NCBI GenBank assembly: GCA_036501535.1
Contig: DASYAE010000131.1
Coordinates: forward strand, 1-64,000
Reading direction: 5' to 3'
DNA: 64,000 bases
Source: DASYAE01 sp036501535
GTDB lineage: Bacteria; Actinomycetota; Actinomycetes; Streptomycetales; Catenulisporaceae
Of this stretch, positions 1-8,341 are shown in pieces (position 1 is the first letter of the stretch; each line of letters starts with the position of its first letter). Position numbers and translations under genes: made by a program. The notes beneath the pieces are model-generated. The model had not been told where the DNA came from. It made no database searches and saw only the letters and a program-made list of their open reading frames with translations.

Positions 1-524
1 CCTTCTGGTCCGTGGACCGCGACAACGGCGGCTGCGCCGGCCAGACCTCGGCCAGCCCGACCTGCAGCGGCGTCTCCCAGAGCACCGGTCAGTTCACGAA
101 GAACTTCCTCGGCAGCGGTGGCGGCGGCACTCCCCCACCGACCGGCGCGACCGGTCCGGTCACCGGTTATGAAGGGCTCTGTCTCGACGATCGCAGCGCC
201 GGCACGGCGTTGCTCAACCCGGTCCAGGTCTACACCTGCAACGGCACCAACGCGCAGTCCTGGACGGTGGAGTCGAACAGCACCCTGGAAGTGCTCGGCC
301 TGTGCCTGGACGTGGCCGGCGCCGGAACCGCCAACGGCACCCTGGTCGACCTCTACACCTGCAACGGAACCGCAGCCCAAACCTGGCAGCCGCAATCCAA
401 CGGTGAACTGGTCAACCCGAACTCCGGCAAGTGCCTCGACGACACCGGCTTCGGCGGATCCGGCACCCAGGTACAGATCTGGGCCTGCGCCGACTCCTCG
501 AACCAGCAGTGGAAGCTGCCATAG
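1..524 (+). CDS. C-terminal part of a secreted GH18 chitinase with CBM13 (ricin-B) domain (5' end outside window)
   Basis: The reading frame is open from base 1 and stops at TAG 522-524, so only the C-terminal ~173 residues are present. The first ~35 residues (FWSVDRDNG, CAGQ, CSGVSQ, FTKNF) match the end of the GH18 chitinase barrel of the actinobacterial ChiC/ChiD type. A Gly/Pro/Thr linker (GSGGGGTPPPTGATGP) follows, then a ~125-residue beta-trefoil lectin domain with repeated QSW/QTW/QQW and GLCLD / GKCLD motifs, typical of carbohydrate-binding module 13. Expected role: extracellular hydrolysis of chitin, with the lectin domain holding the enzyme on polysaccharide. The catalytic DxxDxDxE motif must lie upstream of the window. 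It converges on the next gene across a strong hairpin. Confidence is high for the CBM13, somewhat lower for the GH18 assignment because only the last strand/helix is visible. Confidence 0.85.
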   Translation, partial: FWSVDRDNGGCAGQTSASPTCSGVSQSTGQFTKNFLGSGGGGTPPPTGATGPVTGYEGLCLDDRSAGTALLNPVQVYTCNGTNAQSWTVESNSTLEVLGLCLDVAGAGTANGTLVDLYTCNGTAAQTWQPQSNGELVNPNSGKCLDDTGFGGSGTQVQIWACADSSNQQWKLP

Positions 525-575
525 CGCCATAACGTCATAGCGATACAGCGGTACTGCGATACAACAGCCGCGCTC

Positions 576-635
576 GGCGGCGGACCGGTCCGGCCGGAGG
601 GAACTCCGGCCCCGACCCCTGACCGGCCCGCCGCC
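576..635. terminator. Large bidirectional hairpin between convergent genes
   Basis: Nested inverted repeats: inner stem GGCCGGAG (592-599) / CTCCGGCC (604-611) with loop GGAA, and outer 15-base arms 576-590 and 621-635 that pair with one mismatch. It sits between the chitinase stop (524) and the stop of the minus-strand gene (657), the expected place for a shared intrinsic terminator. There is no U-tract, which is common in high-GC actinobacteria. Confidence 0.7.
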
Positions 636-656
636 GACCCGGTGACCAACCCGGTG

Positions 657-1271
657 TCAGGGGCAGACGAAGACGTGGCCGCTGGACTCGCCGCTGCCGT
701 CGTTGCCGCCGTTCAGGGTGAACGCGGTGCCGTCCTGGAATATCACCTGGGTACCCGGGAAGACGATGTTGTAGACCTGGCTGCCCGAGTCCAGATTCGT
801 CGCGCAGTTCGAGTCGGGCAGGGGGTAGATGAACTCGCTGCCCGACGCAAAGTAGTTCCGCTGCCCATAGCCGTCGCACGGTCCGGGGTATGCGCTGCTC
901 CCGCACCCGGCGTATTCCGTCGGGCTGACTCCCGAACCGGACGAGAAGGTGAACTTCACGACGACGGAGCTGCAGGGCACGATCGCATCGTTGCTCTTCA
1001 GGACGCAGTCCACCTCGACCTGCCCATAGGCCATGATGGAACCGCTGTCGTAGTACCCGGTCATGATGTCCGAGCAGACGACGGCGTCGTAGTACCCGTC
1101 GGAGTTTCCGGGATCAGCGCTCAGCCGCACGCACTGGTGGGCTTCCTGGTTGGACTCCGCGTGCAGGATCGGCAGGTTGTCCGGGTCCGCGAGCGCGCCG
1201 CCGGCGGTGCCGAGCACGAGCGCTGCCGAGGTCGCGAGCACGCCGATGAGAGATATGAGCTTCGATTTCAT
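657..1271 (-). CDS. Small secreted protein of unknown function
   Basis: 204 residues. The N-terminus (MKSKLISLIGVLATS followed by a hydrophobic run and GGALA-DPDN) is a Sec signal peptide with a likely cleavage after ALA near residue 29. The mature part has about eight Cys, several apparently paired, and is rich in Gly, Ser, Asp and Tyr, suggesting a compact disulfide-bonded extracellular beta protein. No family is recognised. The start at 1271 is preferred over an upstream in-frame start at 1346 because it has the signal peptide directly after it and a polypurine Shine-Dalgarno (AAGGGGGG) six bases upstream. It faces the chitinase gene tail-to-tail, so it need not be functionally linked to it. 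Confidence 0.7.
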   Translation of the reverse strand: MKSKLISLIGVLATSAALVLGTAGGALADPDNLPILHAESNQEAHQCVRLSADPGNSDGYYDAVVCSDIMTGYYDSGSIMAYGQVEVDCVLKSNDAIVPCSSVVVKFTFSSGSGVSPTEYAGCGSSAYPGPCDGYGQRNYFASGSEFIYPLPDSNCATNLDSGSQVYNIVFPGTQVIFQDGTAFTLNGGNDGSGESSGHVFVCP

Positions 1272-1277
1272 CGAATT

Positions 1278-1285
1278 CCCCCCTT
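1278..1285 (-). promoter_or_regulatory. RBS fixing the start of the secreted protein
   Basis: On the minus strand the sequence reads AAGGGGGG, six bases before the ATG at 1271. It decides the start against the longer open frame. Confidence 0.6.
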
Positions 1286-1433
1286 GAGGATCTAAGGTGG
1301 CGCGATTCTCGCTCAGAATCCCGAGGTACGTCCAAGAGCAGTCCAACTGCGGATCCCGCCGGCTGTAGGCGAGCGCCGGATGGACTGAAGGCCGACACGC
1401 ACCGCGCTTGTCCGAGACGTTATCCCGTCCGCC

Positions 1434-1462
1434 TTGCGCAAAATACCTCGATCTGGTAAGAT
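1434..1462 (+). promoter_or_regulatory. Candidate vegetative promoter for the dienelactone hydrolase gene
   Basis: TTGCGC (1434-1439), a 17-base spacer, then TAAGAT (1457-1462) resembles a sigma-70-class -35/-10 pair. It lies in an unusually AT-rich patch 38 bases before the ATG at 1500. No transcript data; inference from sequence only. Confidence 0.4.
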
Positions 1463-1499
1463 GGCTGATATACGTGGCTAGTTTTGCTAGGCTCGGCCC

Positions 1500-2255
1500 A
1501 TGAACTCGAACCCGGACTCAACCGCCGAGCGCGGCGAGGGCGCCGACCGCGAGCTGACATACACCGACGGCGAGACCACGTTCCACGGGCTGCTCTGCCC
1601 CGCCGGTGCGGGTGGCGGCCCTCGGCCCGGCCTGCTGCTGATCCACGGGGGCGGCGGCCTCGATGCGCACCCGCGCGCTCAGGCGCGGCGGTACCGCGCG
1701 CTCGGGTACACGGTGCTTGCCTGCGACATGTTCGGCGAGGGCGTGGCCGGCGACCGGTCCCGGATCGTCGCCACCCTCACCGCCCTGCGCGACGACCCCG
1801 ACCTGCTGGTCCGGCGAGGCCGCGCGGCCCTGGACGCACTGGCACAGTGCCCTGAGACAGACGCCAACACCCCGGCCGCGGCGGTCGGCTTCTGCTTCGG
1901 CGGCCTCGCGGCTCTCACGCTGGCCAGAGCCGGTCTGCCGCTGGCCGCGGCGGTGAGCATGCACGGCAGCCTCGCCACCAAGCGCCCGGCCGAGCCCGGC
2001 GGCGTGCGCGCCCGGCTGCTGGTGTGCCACGGCGCCCGCGATCCGCACGTGCCGATGAGCGATGTGGCCGCCTTCGCGGCGGAGATGATCCGGGCCGAGG
2101 CGGACTGGCGGCTGATCGCGTACGGCCGCGCCATGCACGGATTCACCCACACCGACGCCGTGCCGGGCGCCGTCGCAGGCGTCGAGTACGACCGCGAGGC
2201 CGACGAGGCCTCCTTCGCCGCAGCGCGCGAATTCCTGGGCCTGAGTGTGGAATGA
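1500..2255 (+). CDS. Dienelactone hydrolase family protein (Cys nucleophile type)
   Basis: 251 residues, alpha/beta-hydrolase fold. The nucleophile elbow reads GFCFGG, giving a cysteine nucleophile as in classical dienelactone hydrolases; the acid is likely the Asp in HGARDPHVP and the histidine the one in MHGFTH near the C-terminus. An oxyanion-type strand (LLLIHGGGGLD) precedes. Likely cytoplasmic; the natural substrate (lactone, ester or other) cannot be told from sequence. The ATG at 1500 is chosen because it starts shortly after a plausible promoter and the protein aligns from its beginning; no strong Shine-Dalgarno is present. It runs tail-to-tail into pgm with only 11 bases between the stops. 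A second, Ser-type member of the family lies at 26156. Confidence 0.85.
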   Translation: MNSNPDSTAERGEGADRELTYTDGETTFHGLLCPAGAGGGPRPGLLLIHGGGGLDAHPRAQARRYRALGYTVLACDMFGEGVAGDRSRIVATLTALRDDPDLLVRRGRAALDALAQCPETDANTPAAAVGFCFGGLAALTLARAGLPLAAAVSMHGSLATKRPAEPGGVRARLLVCHGARDPHVPMSDVAAFAAEMIRAEADWRLIAYGRAMHGFTHTDAVPGAVAGVEYDREADEASFAAAREFLGLSVE

Positions 2256-2266
2256 AGTTGGGTGAA

Positions 2267-3907
2267 TCAGGCGTCGAGCGCTGCGGAGACGATCGTCGCC
2301 GCTTCCTGCTGGACCTGGGCGAGGTGGTCGGGGCCGCGGAACGACTCGGCGTACACCTTGTAGACGTCTTCGGTCCCTGACGGACGCGCGGCGAACCAGG
2401 CGTTCTCCGTGCAGACCTTCAGGCCGCCGATCGCCTCGTCGTTGCCCGGCGCCCGGGTCAGCACCGCGGTCACCTTCTCGCCGGCCAGTTCGCCGGTGCC
2501 GACCTGCTCGGGCGTCAGCTTTGCCAGCGCCGCCTTCTGCTCCCGGGTGGCGGGCGCGTCGATGCGGGCGTAGGCCGGGTCGCCGAACCGGCCGGTCAGG
2601 TCGCGGTAGAGCTGCGAGGGCGACGAGCCGGTCACCGCGGTGATCTCGGAGGCGAGCAGGGCGAGGATGATGCCGTCCTTGTCGGTCGTCCACACCCGGC
2701 CGTCGCGGCGTAGGAACGAGGCGCCGGCCGACTCCTCGCCGCCGAACCCGAGCGTGCCGTCGACCAGTCCCGGCACGAACCACTTGAACCCGACCGGAAC
2801 CTCGACGAGCTTGCGCCCGACGTCCGCCGCGACGCGGTCGATCATGCCGGAGGAGACCAGGGTCTTGCCCACCGCGGCCGCCTCCGGCCAGCCGGAGCGG
2901 CGGGCGAACAGGTAGGAGACCGCGACCGCCAGGTAGTGGTTGGGGTTCATCAGCCCGGCGTCCGCGGTGACGATGCCGTGCCGGTCCGAGTCCGCGTCGT
3001 TGCCGGTCGCCACCTGGTAGTCGCCGCGCCGCGCGACCAGCGGCGCCATCGCGTACGGGGACGAGCAGTCCATGCGGATCCTGCCGTCCCAGTCCAGCGT
3101 CATGAACCGGAAGGTGGGGTCGACGTCCGGGTTGACCACCGTCAGGTCCAGGCGGTGGCGCTCGGCGATCTCGCCCCAGTACCCGACCGACGCGCCGCCG
3201 AGCGGATCGGCGCCGATGCGCACCCCCGCCGCGCGGATGGCGTCCAGGTCGACGACGGACGGCAGGTCGGCCACGTACGCGCCGAGGAAGTCGTAGGTGC
3301 CGGTGGTGTCGGCCGACTTCGCGCGGGCGAAGGGGATGCGGCGCACGTCCTTCAGGCCGGCTTCGATCAGAGCATTGGCACGCTGCTGGATCCAGCCGGT
3401 GGCGTCGGATCCGGCCGGGCCGCCGTGCGGCGGGTTGTACTTGAAGCCGCCGTCGGAGGGGGGATTGTGCGACGGGGTGACCACCACGGCGTCGGCCAGG
3501 CCCGTCGTGCGGTCGCGGTTCGCGGTCAGCACGGCGTGCGAGACCGCCGGCGTGGGCGTGTAGCCGCCGCGGCTGTCGAGCAGCACCGTCACCCCGTTGG
3601 CGGCGAAGACCTCCAACGCAGTGGTCTGAGCGGGCTCGGACAGGGCGTGCGTGTCCACGCCGAGGAACAGCGGGCCGTCAGTGCCCTGATCGGCCCGGTA
3701 CTCGCAGATGGCCTGGCTGGTGGCGGCGATGTGGTCGTCGTTGAACGAGGACGACAGGGACGAGCCGCGGTGCCCGGACGTGCCGAACGCGACCCGCTGG
3801 GCCGGATCGGCCGGGTCGGGGTGCAGGGCGTAGTAGGCGGTGATCAGCTTGGCGACGTCGACCAGGTCCTCGGGCCGGGCCGGCTGGCCGGCGCGCTCGT
3901 GCACCAT
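2267..3907 (-). CDS. pgm: Phosphoglucomutase (alpha-D-glucose-1,6-bisphosphate dependent)
   Basis: 546 residues, the full length of bacterial Pgm. It interconverts glucose-1-phosphate and glucose-6-phosphate in the cytoplasm and so links glycogen/trehalose and nucleotide-sugar synthesis to glycolysis. The N-terminal FGTSGHRG motif, the phosphoserine loop TPSHNPP with the catalytic Ser, the metal loop DADSDRHG, the sugar-binding GGEESAG and the C-terminal phosphate loop RPSGTED are all present and in order. The ATG at 3907 matches the usual N-terminus of actinobacterial Pgm (MVHERAGQPARPEDL). It stands alone between convergent and co-directional neighbours; nucleotide-sugar supply for the polysaccharide cluster further along is a possible but unproven link. 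Confidence 0.95.
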   Translation of the reverse strand: MVHERAGQPARPEDLVDVAKLITAYYALHPDPADPAQRVAFGTSGHRGSSLSSSFNDDHIAATSQAICEYRADQGTDGPLFLGVDTHALSEPAQTTALEVFAANGVTVLLDSRGGYTPTPAVSHAVLTANRDRTTGLADAVVVTPSHNPPSDGGFKYNPPHGGPAGSDATGWIQQRANALIEAGLKDVRRIPFARAKSADTTGTYDFLGAYVADLPSVVDLDAIRAAGVRIGADPLGGASVGYWGEIAERHRLDLTVVNPDVDPTFRFMTLDWDGRIRMDCSSPYAMAPLVARRGDYQVATGNDADSDRHGIVTADAGLMNPNHYLAVAVSYLFARRSGWPEAAAVGKTLVSSGMIDRVAADVGRKLVEVPVGFKWFVPGLVDGTLGFGGEESAGASFLRRDGRVWTTDKDGIILALLASEITAVTGSSPSQLYRDLTGRFGDPAYARIDAPATREQKAALAKLTPEQVGTGELAGEKVTAVLTRAPGNDEAIGGLKVCTENAWFAARPSGTEDVYKVYAESFRGPDHLAQVQQEAATIVSAALDA

Positions 3908-4154
3908 CAGCGCCGCCCGCCGATCGGCGTGCGGGCCGCTCGCCGGCGGGCCGGGTCGAGAGTGCCGATCTGGTCCGAACGGTCGACGCGTTGCATCGCT
4001 ACCGCCCTCCGTGTGGAGTATTCACCGACGTGGCCATTGGGCCACCTTGCGGTCGTGCGGCACACGAGCGGCGCCCGCGCCCAACTATATCTACACCGAA
4101 CTCCGCCGATACGAGACCCGTATCCGGCTGCTGCCTCCGGGCGTGGCGTGTCCG

Positions 4155-4940
4155 TCAGTGGTGGTGACCTTGCCGTCCGAGAGTCTGCACGGGCGTCGCG
4201 CCGGGTCGGGTCCACTGCGGCACGGGACGGCTGGTCGGGCCCCAGGTGACATTTCCGTCCGCGTCCGAGCGCCAGGACCAGCACGGGTTACGCCCTTCGG
4301 GCCAGTCCGCGGGGTTGTCCTCCCACGCCTCGCCGCGGCCGTATGGCGTCATGTCGAGCAGGCCCATGGACGCGTTGATGCGCTCGTTGCCACGACCCGT
4401 CGTGGAGTAGGTAAGGAACACGCGGTCGCCGTCGCGCAGGTACGAGGTGAGGTGACCCATGTCTTCGCCGATCGGCGCATCCGCGTCGCGCACCGAGTAC
4501 CAGGGCACGGTGTAGCCCATGAACTCCACGTATGGGGCAACCTCGTCCCACCGGCCGGTAGTCAGGACGGCGTACGAGACGCCGCGGATGTTGAGGTAGG
4601 CGGGGTCCGTCACGTGCCAGGCCGTGGTGGTGCAGCCCTCGCACTGCCCCTGGTGCGGCGCGCCGTCGTGCCACATGTGCTTGTAGACCACGAGTTCGTC
4701 GCGGCCCTGGAACAGGTCCAGGAACGGGACCGGTCCGTCGGCCCCGACGACCTCGGCCTTCCCGTCGAACTCCACCATCGGCAGCCGGCGGCGGGCCGCG
4801 GCGATGGCATCGCCCTCGTGGGTGTGCGCCTTCTCGCGGACCAGAAGCTCGTCCCGGGCGGCCTGCCAGGTGGCCAGGTCGACGATGGGCGGGCGGCCGG
4901 GCAGTGCGGCGGCGGCCGGGTGATTCGGCGTGGTCGTCAT
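4155..4940 (-). CDS. DUF899 family thioredoxin-like protein
   Basis: 261 residues. It carries the DUF899 hallmarks: an N-terminal helix with ARDELLVREKAHT, a beta strand block VEFDGKAEV, the loop GQCEGCTT with a CxxC pair, and the WYSV / GHLTSYLRDGDRVFLTYSTTGRG block. DUF899 proteins have a thioredoxin-like fold; their reaction is not established. Likely cytoplasmic. The start at 4940 (MTTTPNH) is preferred over the in-frame ATG at 4952 because GGAGG lies five bases upstream of it. The C-terminus ends in HHH. No operon partner. Confidence 0.85.
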   Translation of the reverse strand: MTTTPNHPAAAALPGRPPIVDLATWQAARDELLVREKAHTHEGDAIAAARRRLPMVEFDGKAEVVGADGPVPFLDLFQGRDELVVYKHMWHDGAPHQGQCEGCTTTAWHVTDPAYLNIRGVSYAVLTTGRWDEVAPYVEFMGYTVPWYSVRDADAPIGEDMGHLTSYLRDGDRVFLTYSTTGRGNERINASMGLLDMTPYGRGEAWEDNPADWPEGRNPCWSWRSDADGNVTWGPTSRPVPQWTRPGATPVQTLGRQGHHH

Positions 4941-4945
4941 GGTCT

Positions 4946-4950
4946 CCTCC
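4946..4950 (-). promoter_or_regulatory. RBS fixing the DUF899 start
   Basis: GGAGG on the minus strand, five bases before the ATG at 4940; the alternative ATG at 4952 overlaps this site and has no Shine-Dalgarno of its own. Confidence 0.55.
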
Positions 4951-5167
4951 ATGGTGTCTCGTACGGGCGCATAGTACGACGCCCTACGTCAGTCACCAGT
5001 ACAGACGAGCGGCCGGACCGAAAATCATCGGAGCGGATCCGGGTGCCGGTTCGACGCGGCACCGGGAAACAGCATGCTAATTCAGTGGGCACATCACGGG
5101 CATGACGTCGTCCGCAGACTGGATGACGATACAGAGGCCTGCCTCGCGGGCCGTGCCCGGACGACGG

Positions 5168-5344
5168 TCACTCGCCGTCGCCGGGCGCCGGGATCCGACG
5201 CGCACGCAGCCGGTCCCACCAGGGCCGGCGGCGGAACCGCGAACAGACCTCGAGGCCGCAGACGGCGCATTCGCTGCCCGGCCGGTAGTGCTCGTGTGCG
5301 CTGCCCGGGTGACCGCACCGGCAGACCGCGGACGCGGAGTCCAT
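5168..5344 (-). CDS. Small Cys/His-rich, probably zinc-binding protein
   Basis: 58 residues: C8, C10, H12, H17, H19, C26, C29 and C34 are arranged as CxCGH...HxHYRxGxxCxxCxxxxC, a spacing that would suit one or two zinc sites. The C-terminal half is Arg/Trp-rich (FRRRPWWDRLRARR). No signal peptide, so cytoplasmic. The ATG at 5344 follows an AGAGGG Shine-Dalgarno; an in-frame start at 5419 would run into the terminator region of the upstream gene and is less likely. Small proteins of this pattern are familiar in actinobacterial genomes but I know no assigned function. Confidence 0.6.
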   Translation of the reverse strand: MDSASAVCRCGHPGSAHEHYRPGSECAVCGLEVCSRFRRRPWWDRLRARRIPAPGDGE

Positions 5345-5422
5345 GTCCCTCTTCTCTCGTCTCGCCCGACGCTTGGACGTAGTCGAGTATGCGCCATCTT
5401 CTCCATCCGGTTGTAGCAATGG

Positions 5423-5448
5423 CCGGGCGGGGCCTTGGCCCCGCCCGG
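5423..5448 (-). terminator. Perfect 12-bp stem terminator after the deaminase-like gene
   Basis: CCGGGCGGGGCC (5423-5434), loop TT, GGCCCCGCCCGG (5437-5448): a perfect 26-base palindrome 100 bases downstream of the stop at 5551. It separates this gene from the small Cys/His gene. No U-tract. Confidence 0.75.
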
Positions 5449-5550
5449 TTCACCTGCTCAGCGCATCACCCGATCGGGCCGCGGCCGCGCCGTGCGCCGG
5501 GCCCGAATCGGTGAACGAACCGGCAGCCGTCAGCTGCGTCGGCTGTCCTA

Positions 5551-7299
5551 CTACTCGTCCTCGTCCTCGTCGTCGTCCGCGTTCTTCATCGCGAAGTCCT
5601 CGTCCAGCTTCTGCGCGTACTTCTTCTTCTCCTCGTTCTGCTCCTCCACCTCGTCGTCGTCCGACTTGTAGTACTGCGGCGGGCTGAACGGCTCCTTGGC
5701 CGGGAACGGCGCCTGGTCGAGCGGCACCTGCTTCGCCTTGCCGAAGTAGCCGCTCTTCTTGCTCTGGGCCTGGGTCATCCCCTTCTTCTTCAGGGTCCCG
5801 AGCGTCTCGTTCGCCCAGTCGATCGAGAGGTTGCGCTGCTCCTTCAGAGCGGTCATGAACTGCTGGAACTGATTGCCCGTCAGCGTCTTGGTCAGATCGA
5901 AGTAGTCGAGCAGATCTTCGAGCGTCTCCACCCCCAGCTCCTTCGCGACCCTCGTCAGGCCGGGCAGCGTGTTGGTCTCCCAGATGAAGCCGGGCGTCTG
6001 GACGCACTCGACCGTGTATCCGCGCTGGTTCATCAGGTTGAGCGTGAGCCAGCAGGTGAAGCACGGCAGCTTGGTGCCGCCGACGATGGCCCGGTCGGTC
6101 CAGCCGACCTCGGTCAGCATCAGCGAGAGGCTCTGCTCGGCGTGCCAGCCCGTCGAGTTCAGCGAGTGGACCAGGATGACGGTGTTCTCATATCCGTCCT
6201 GGTCGATGTACCCGGCCGCCTCCGCGGGCGGGAACGGGCCGATGACCTTCAGCTTGGTGCGCGCCTGGTGCTGCAGGACATTGAGAACGGACTGCAGGCC
6301 GGGACGGGCCCCGGGATCGACGTGGTGCCCGAATTCGTATTCGGCGAGCGTCGCGGCGCCGTCGATCTCCTGCTGGGTCAGCGGAACCTTGCTGGTCGGA
6401 TCGAGCTTCAGCGCCGCGCTGACGGAACCGATCTTGTAGGGGCGCACATCCTTGCTCGGCGCGCCGTCGGCGACGATCGTCTTCGCGGCCTCGGTGAGGA
6501 AGTCCTGCAGGATCACGTCCCTGAACTTCTCGATCTTCGCCTGGGCGTTCGCGGCAATGAAGATCCGCCCGTTCACCAGCATCGACTGGTACTCGAGGTC
6601 GGTGACCCGGTTCATGAACAGCTGCGAGAGATGCCCCAGGATCTGGAGCGTCTGCTCACCGATCTTGTAGCCGGGGTTCAGTGCCTGCACGTCGCCGAGC
6701 CTGTCGCTCGCCGTGCCGGTGTAATTGTTGTCGCCGACCTGGTTGCGGGTGTTGTTCACCGTCGTGTGCTGCTTGAAACCGACGGTGACGCTCTCCTGCT
6801 TGCCGTCGATCGTCAGCGCGCTCTCCCCGTCCAGCAGCGGTCCGCGCATGTCGTCGACCTTCTCCCGGAGTTCCCGCGCCCCGGTCAGCCCGGTGTGCAG
6901 CTGGAAGGCGAGCTGCCGCATCTTCTCCTTTTCCGCGTCGGGCAGCTTGGTGGTCCGGTCGGTGGCCTTCACCGCCTTCATCCGCTTGTAGTTGCCGATC
7001 ATGATCTTGGCCTTGTCCTGGATCACCTTCAGCACTTCAGGATGCAGCGGCTTCGACAGGTGCGCGACCGCGCTCCTGCGCTCGGCGTTCCGCTCCCGCT
7101 CCCACTGATCGAGCTTCGCCTTCCGCTCCTTCTGGAACTGGCGCTTCTTCTCCTCGAGCTCCGCCTGCTTCTCCTCGAGTTCCTGCTGCTCGTCCTCGTC
7201 GGTCCGCTCCAGCTTGCGCTTGGCCGGGCCGCCCGACGCGTCGGACGCGGACTTCTCCTCCTCGTCGTCGGCGACGACGAAAATGGACTCAACGCTCAC
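5551..7299 (-). CDS. Deaminase-fold protein with charged coiled-coil N-terminus
   Basis: 582 residues, not recognised as a named family. Residues ~13-80 are extremely acidic/basic and predicted coiled coil (EEKQAELEEKKRQFQKE). Residues ~300-440 hold the two zinc motifs of the cytidine-deaminase superfamily: H386-A-E388 (in WHAEQSL) and P412-C-F-T-C416 (in GTKLPCFTCW), 24 residues apart in the right order. The HAE glutamate would be the proton shuttle and His386/Cys413/Cys416 the zinc ligands. The C-terminus is a highly acidic tail (DDDEDEDE). The GTK-PC-x-x-C form resembles bacterial nucleic-acid deaminases of toxin systems more than metabolic cytidine deaminases; that is inference. There is no signal peptide. 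The start is GTG 7299 with AAGGGGGAG upstream. The gene 73 bases upstream on the same strand is the probable partner. Confidence 0.7.
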   Translation of the reverse strand: MSVESIFVVADDEEEKSASDASGGPAKRKLERTDEDEQQELEEKQAELEEKKRQFQKERKAKLDQWERERNAERRSAVAHLSKPLHPEVLKVIQDKAKIMIGNYKRMKAVKATDRTTKLPDAEKEKMRQLAFQLHTGLTGARELREKVDDMRGPLLDGESALTIDGKQESVTVGFKQHTTVNNTRNQVGDNNYTGTASDRLGDVQALNPGYKIGEQTLQILGHLSQLFMNRVTDLEYQSMLVNGRIFIAANAQAKIEKFRDVILQDFLTEAAKTIVADGAPSKDVRPYKIGSVSAALKLDPTSKVPLTQQEIDGAATLAEYEFGHHVDPGARPGLQSVLNVLQHQARTKLKVIGPFPPAEAAGYIDQDGYENTVILVHSLNSTGWHAEQSLSLMLTEVGWTDRAIVGGTKLPCFTCWLTLNLMNQRGYTVECVQTPGFIWETNTLPGLTRVAKELGVETLEDLLDYFDLTKTLTGNQFQQFMTALKEQRNLSIDWANETLGTLKKKGMTQAQSKKSGYFGKAKQVPLDQAPFPAKEPFSPPQYYKSDDDEVEEQNEEKKKYAQKLDEDFAMKNADDDEDEDE

Positions 7300-7372
7300 G
7301 ATGCTCCCCCTTGTACGATGTCTTATTCACCGGCGCCGGTACCGGTCACCCGGGTGGCGCTGCAGGTCCCGC

Positions 7373-8341
7373 TCAGTGGACGAGCAGCTCAGCGGTCAGC
7401 GCCTGCTCCAGGGCGTCGATGATCTCCATGTCGCTTACGCCCTGCGCCGCGGAGTCGAGCTCGTACACGGCGGCGATCACGTCGTCGACGTCGAGCGAGA
7501 CCCGCATCGCGATGTCTCCCGACTCCTCGGCCACGGCGGCCCTCGCGAGGTCCCGCGTCCACCCGAGGCTGCGCTCGTCCGGCATCTCACCAGAGGTGTG
7601 CACGTACTTCCACACCTTCTCGGCCAGGTCATAGCCCTGCCACCAGCCCGGGTACTCGTTCCCCGGCACGTGGTCGATCTCGGTGAACTTGGGCTCCGCG
7701 GGCGACGCGGTCTGCGCGGACGGTTCCGTCACAGCGCTCTGCGCCACCGGCTCGGGCACGTGCTCTGCCACGTGCTCCGGCTCCTGCTCGGCCGCCGGCT
7801 CGGCGAAGGCGACCGCGCTGACCGCCCATCCCTGCGTCCAGTCGTCGGGCGCCCAGTCGCCGTTCTCCACGTACTTCCACACCTGGTCGAGCGTGTCATA
7901 GCCCTGCCACCAACCGGGGTAGTCGGCGCCGGGCACGCGCTCGATGCCGGTGAAGCGCGGCGTGTCGGACTGCGCGCCGGCGCTCTCGTCGTACGCCGCC
8001 ACGGGCGTGCTCGCCGCGCTCTCCCACGCGGTGACCATCCGGTCGAGCAGCTGGACCAGCGACTCCGGCACCGCCCAGCCGGGCTGCGCGATGTCGAGGC
8101 CGATGACGATCTGCCAGAACTCGACGTCCTCGTACTGCTCCAGCCAGCCGCCGTCCTCGCTGGTGAAGCAGGTCTCGATGGTCTGGTCCTCGTCGCGGTC
8201 GAGCCACTCGAAGTCCTGGGCGGCCGGGAAGAACTCCCCCAGCCGCACCATCAGCGGCCGGTGCCGGCCGTCGTCGCCGTCGCGCACGGCGGTGAGTACG
8301 GTCTTTGCTTTCTGAGCCATGACATAGTCAGGCTTGGTCAT
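7373..8341 (-). CDS. Unknown protein with two PGWWQGYD repeats
   Basis: About 322 residues; family not recognised. A globular N-terminal part (~1-120, containing FEWLDRDEDQTIETCF and EDVEFWQIVIGLD) is followed by two ~45-residue repeats that begin F-T-x-I-x-x-V-P-G-x-x-Y-P-G-W-W-Q-G-Y-D and end in VWKYV...PD...W. A Glu/Pro/Val-rich linker separates the repeats, and a helical acidic C-terminus (SLDVDDVIAAVYELD) closes the protein. Cytoplasmic by appearance. It is followed at 73 bases by the deaminase-fold gene, so a toxin-partner or substrate-adaptor relation is possible. Start uncertain: ATGs at 8341 and 8320 both lack a clear Shine-Dalgarno. Confidence 0.6.
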   Translation of the reverse strand: MTKPDYVMAQKAKTVLTAVRDGDDGRHRPLMVRLGEFFPAAQDFEWLDRDEDQTIETCFTSEDGGWLEQYEDVEFWQIVIGLDIAQPGWAVPESLVQLLDRMVTAWESAASTPVAAYDESAGAQSDTPRFTGIERVPGADYPGWWQGYDTLDQVWKYVENGDWAPDDWTQGWAVSAVAFAEPAAEQEPEHVAEHVPEPVAQSAVTEPSAQTASPAEPKFTEIDHVPGNEYPGWWQGYDLAEKVWKYVHTSGEMPDERSLGWTRDLARAAVAEESGDIAMRVSLDVDDVIAAVYELDSAAQGVSDMEIIDALEQALTAELLVH

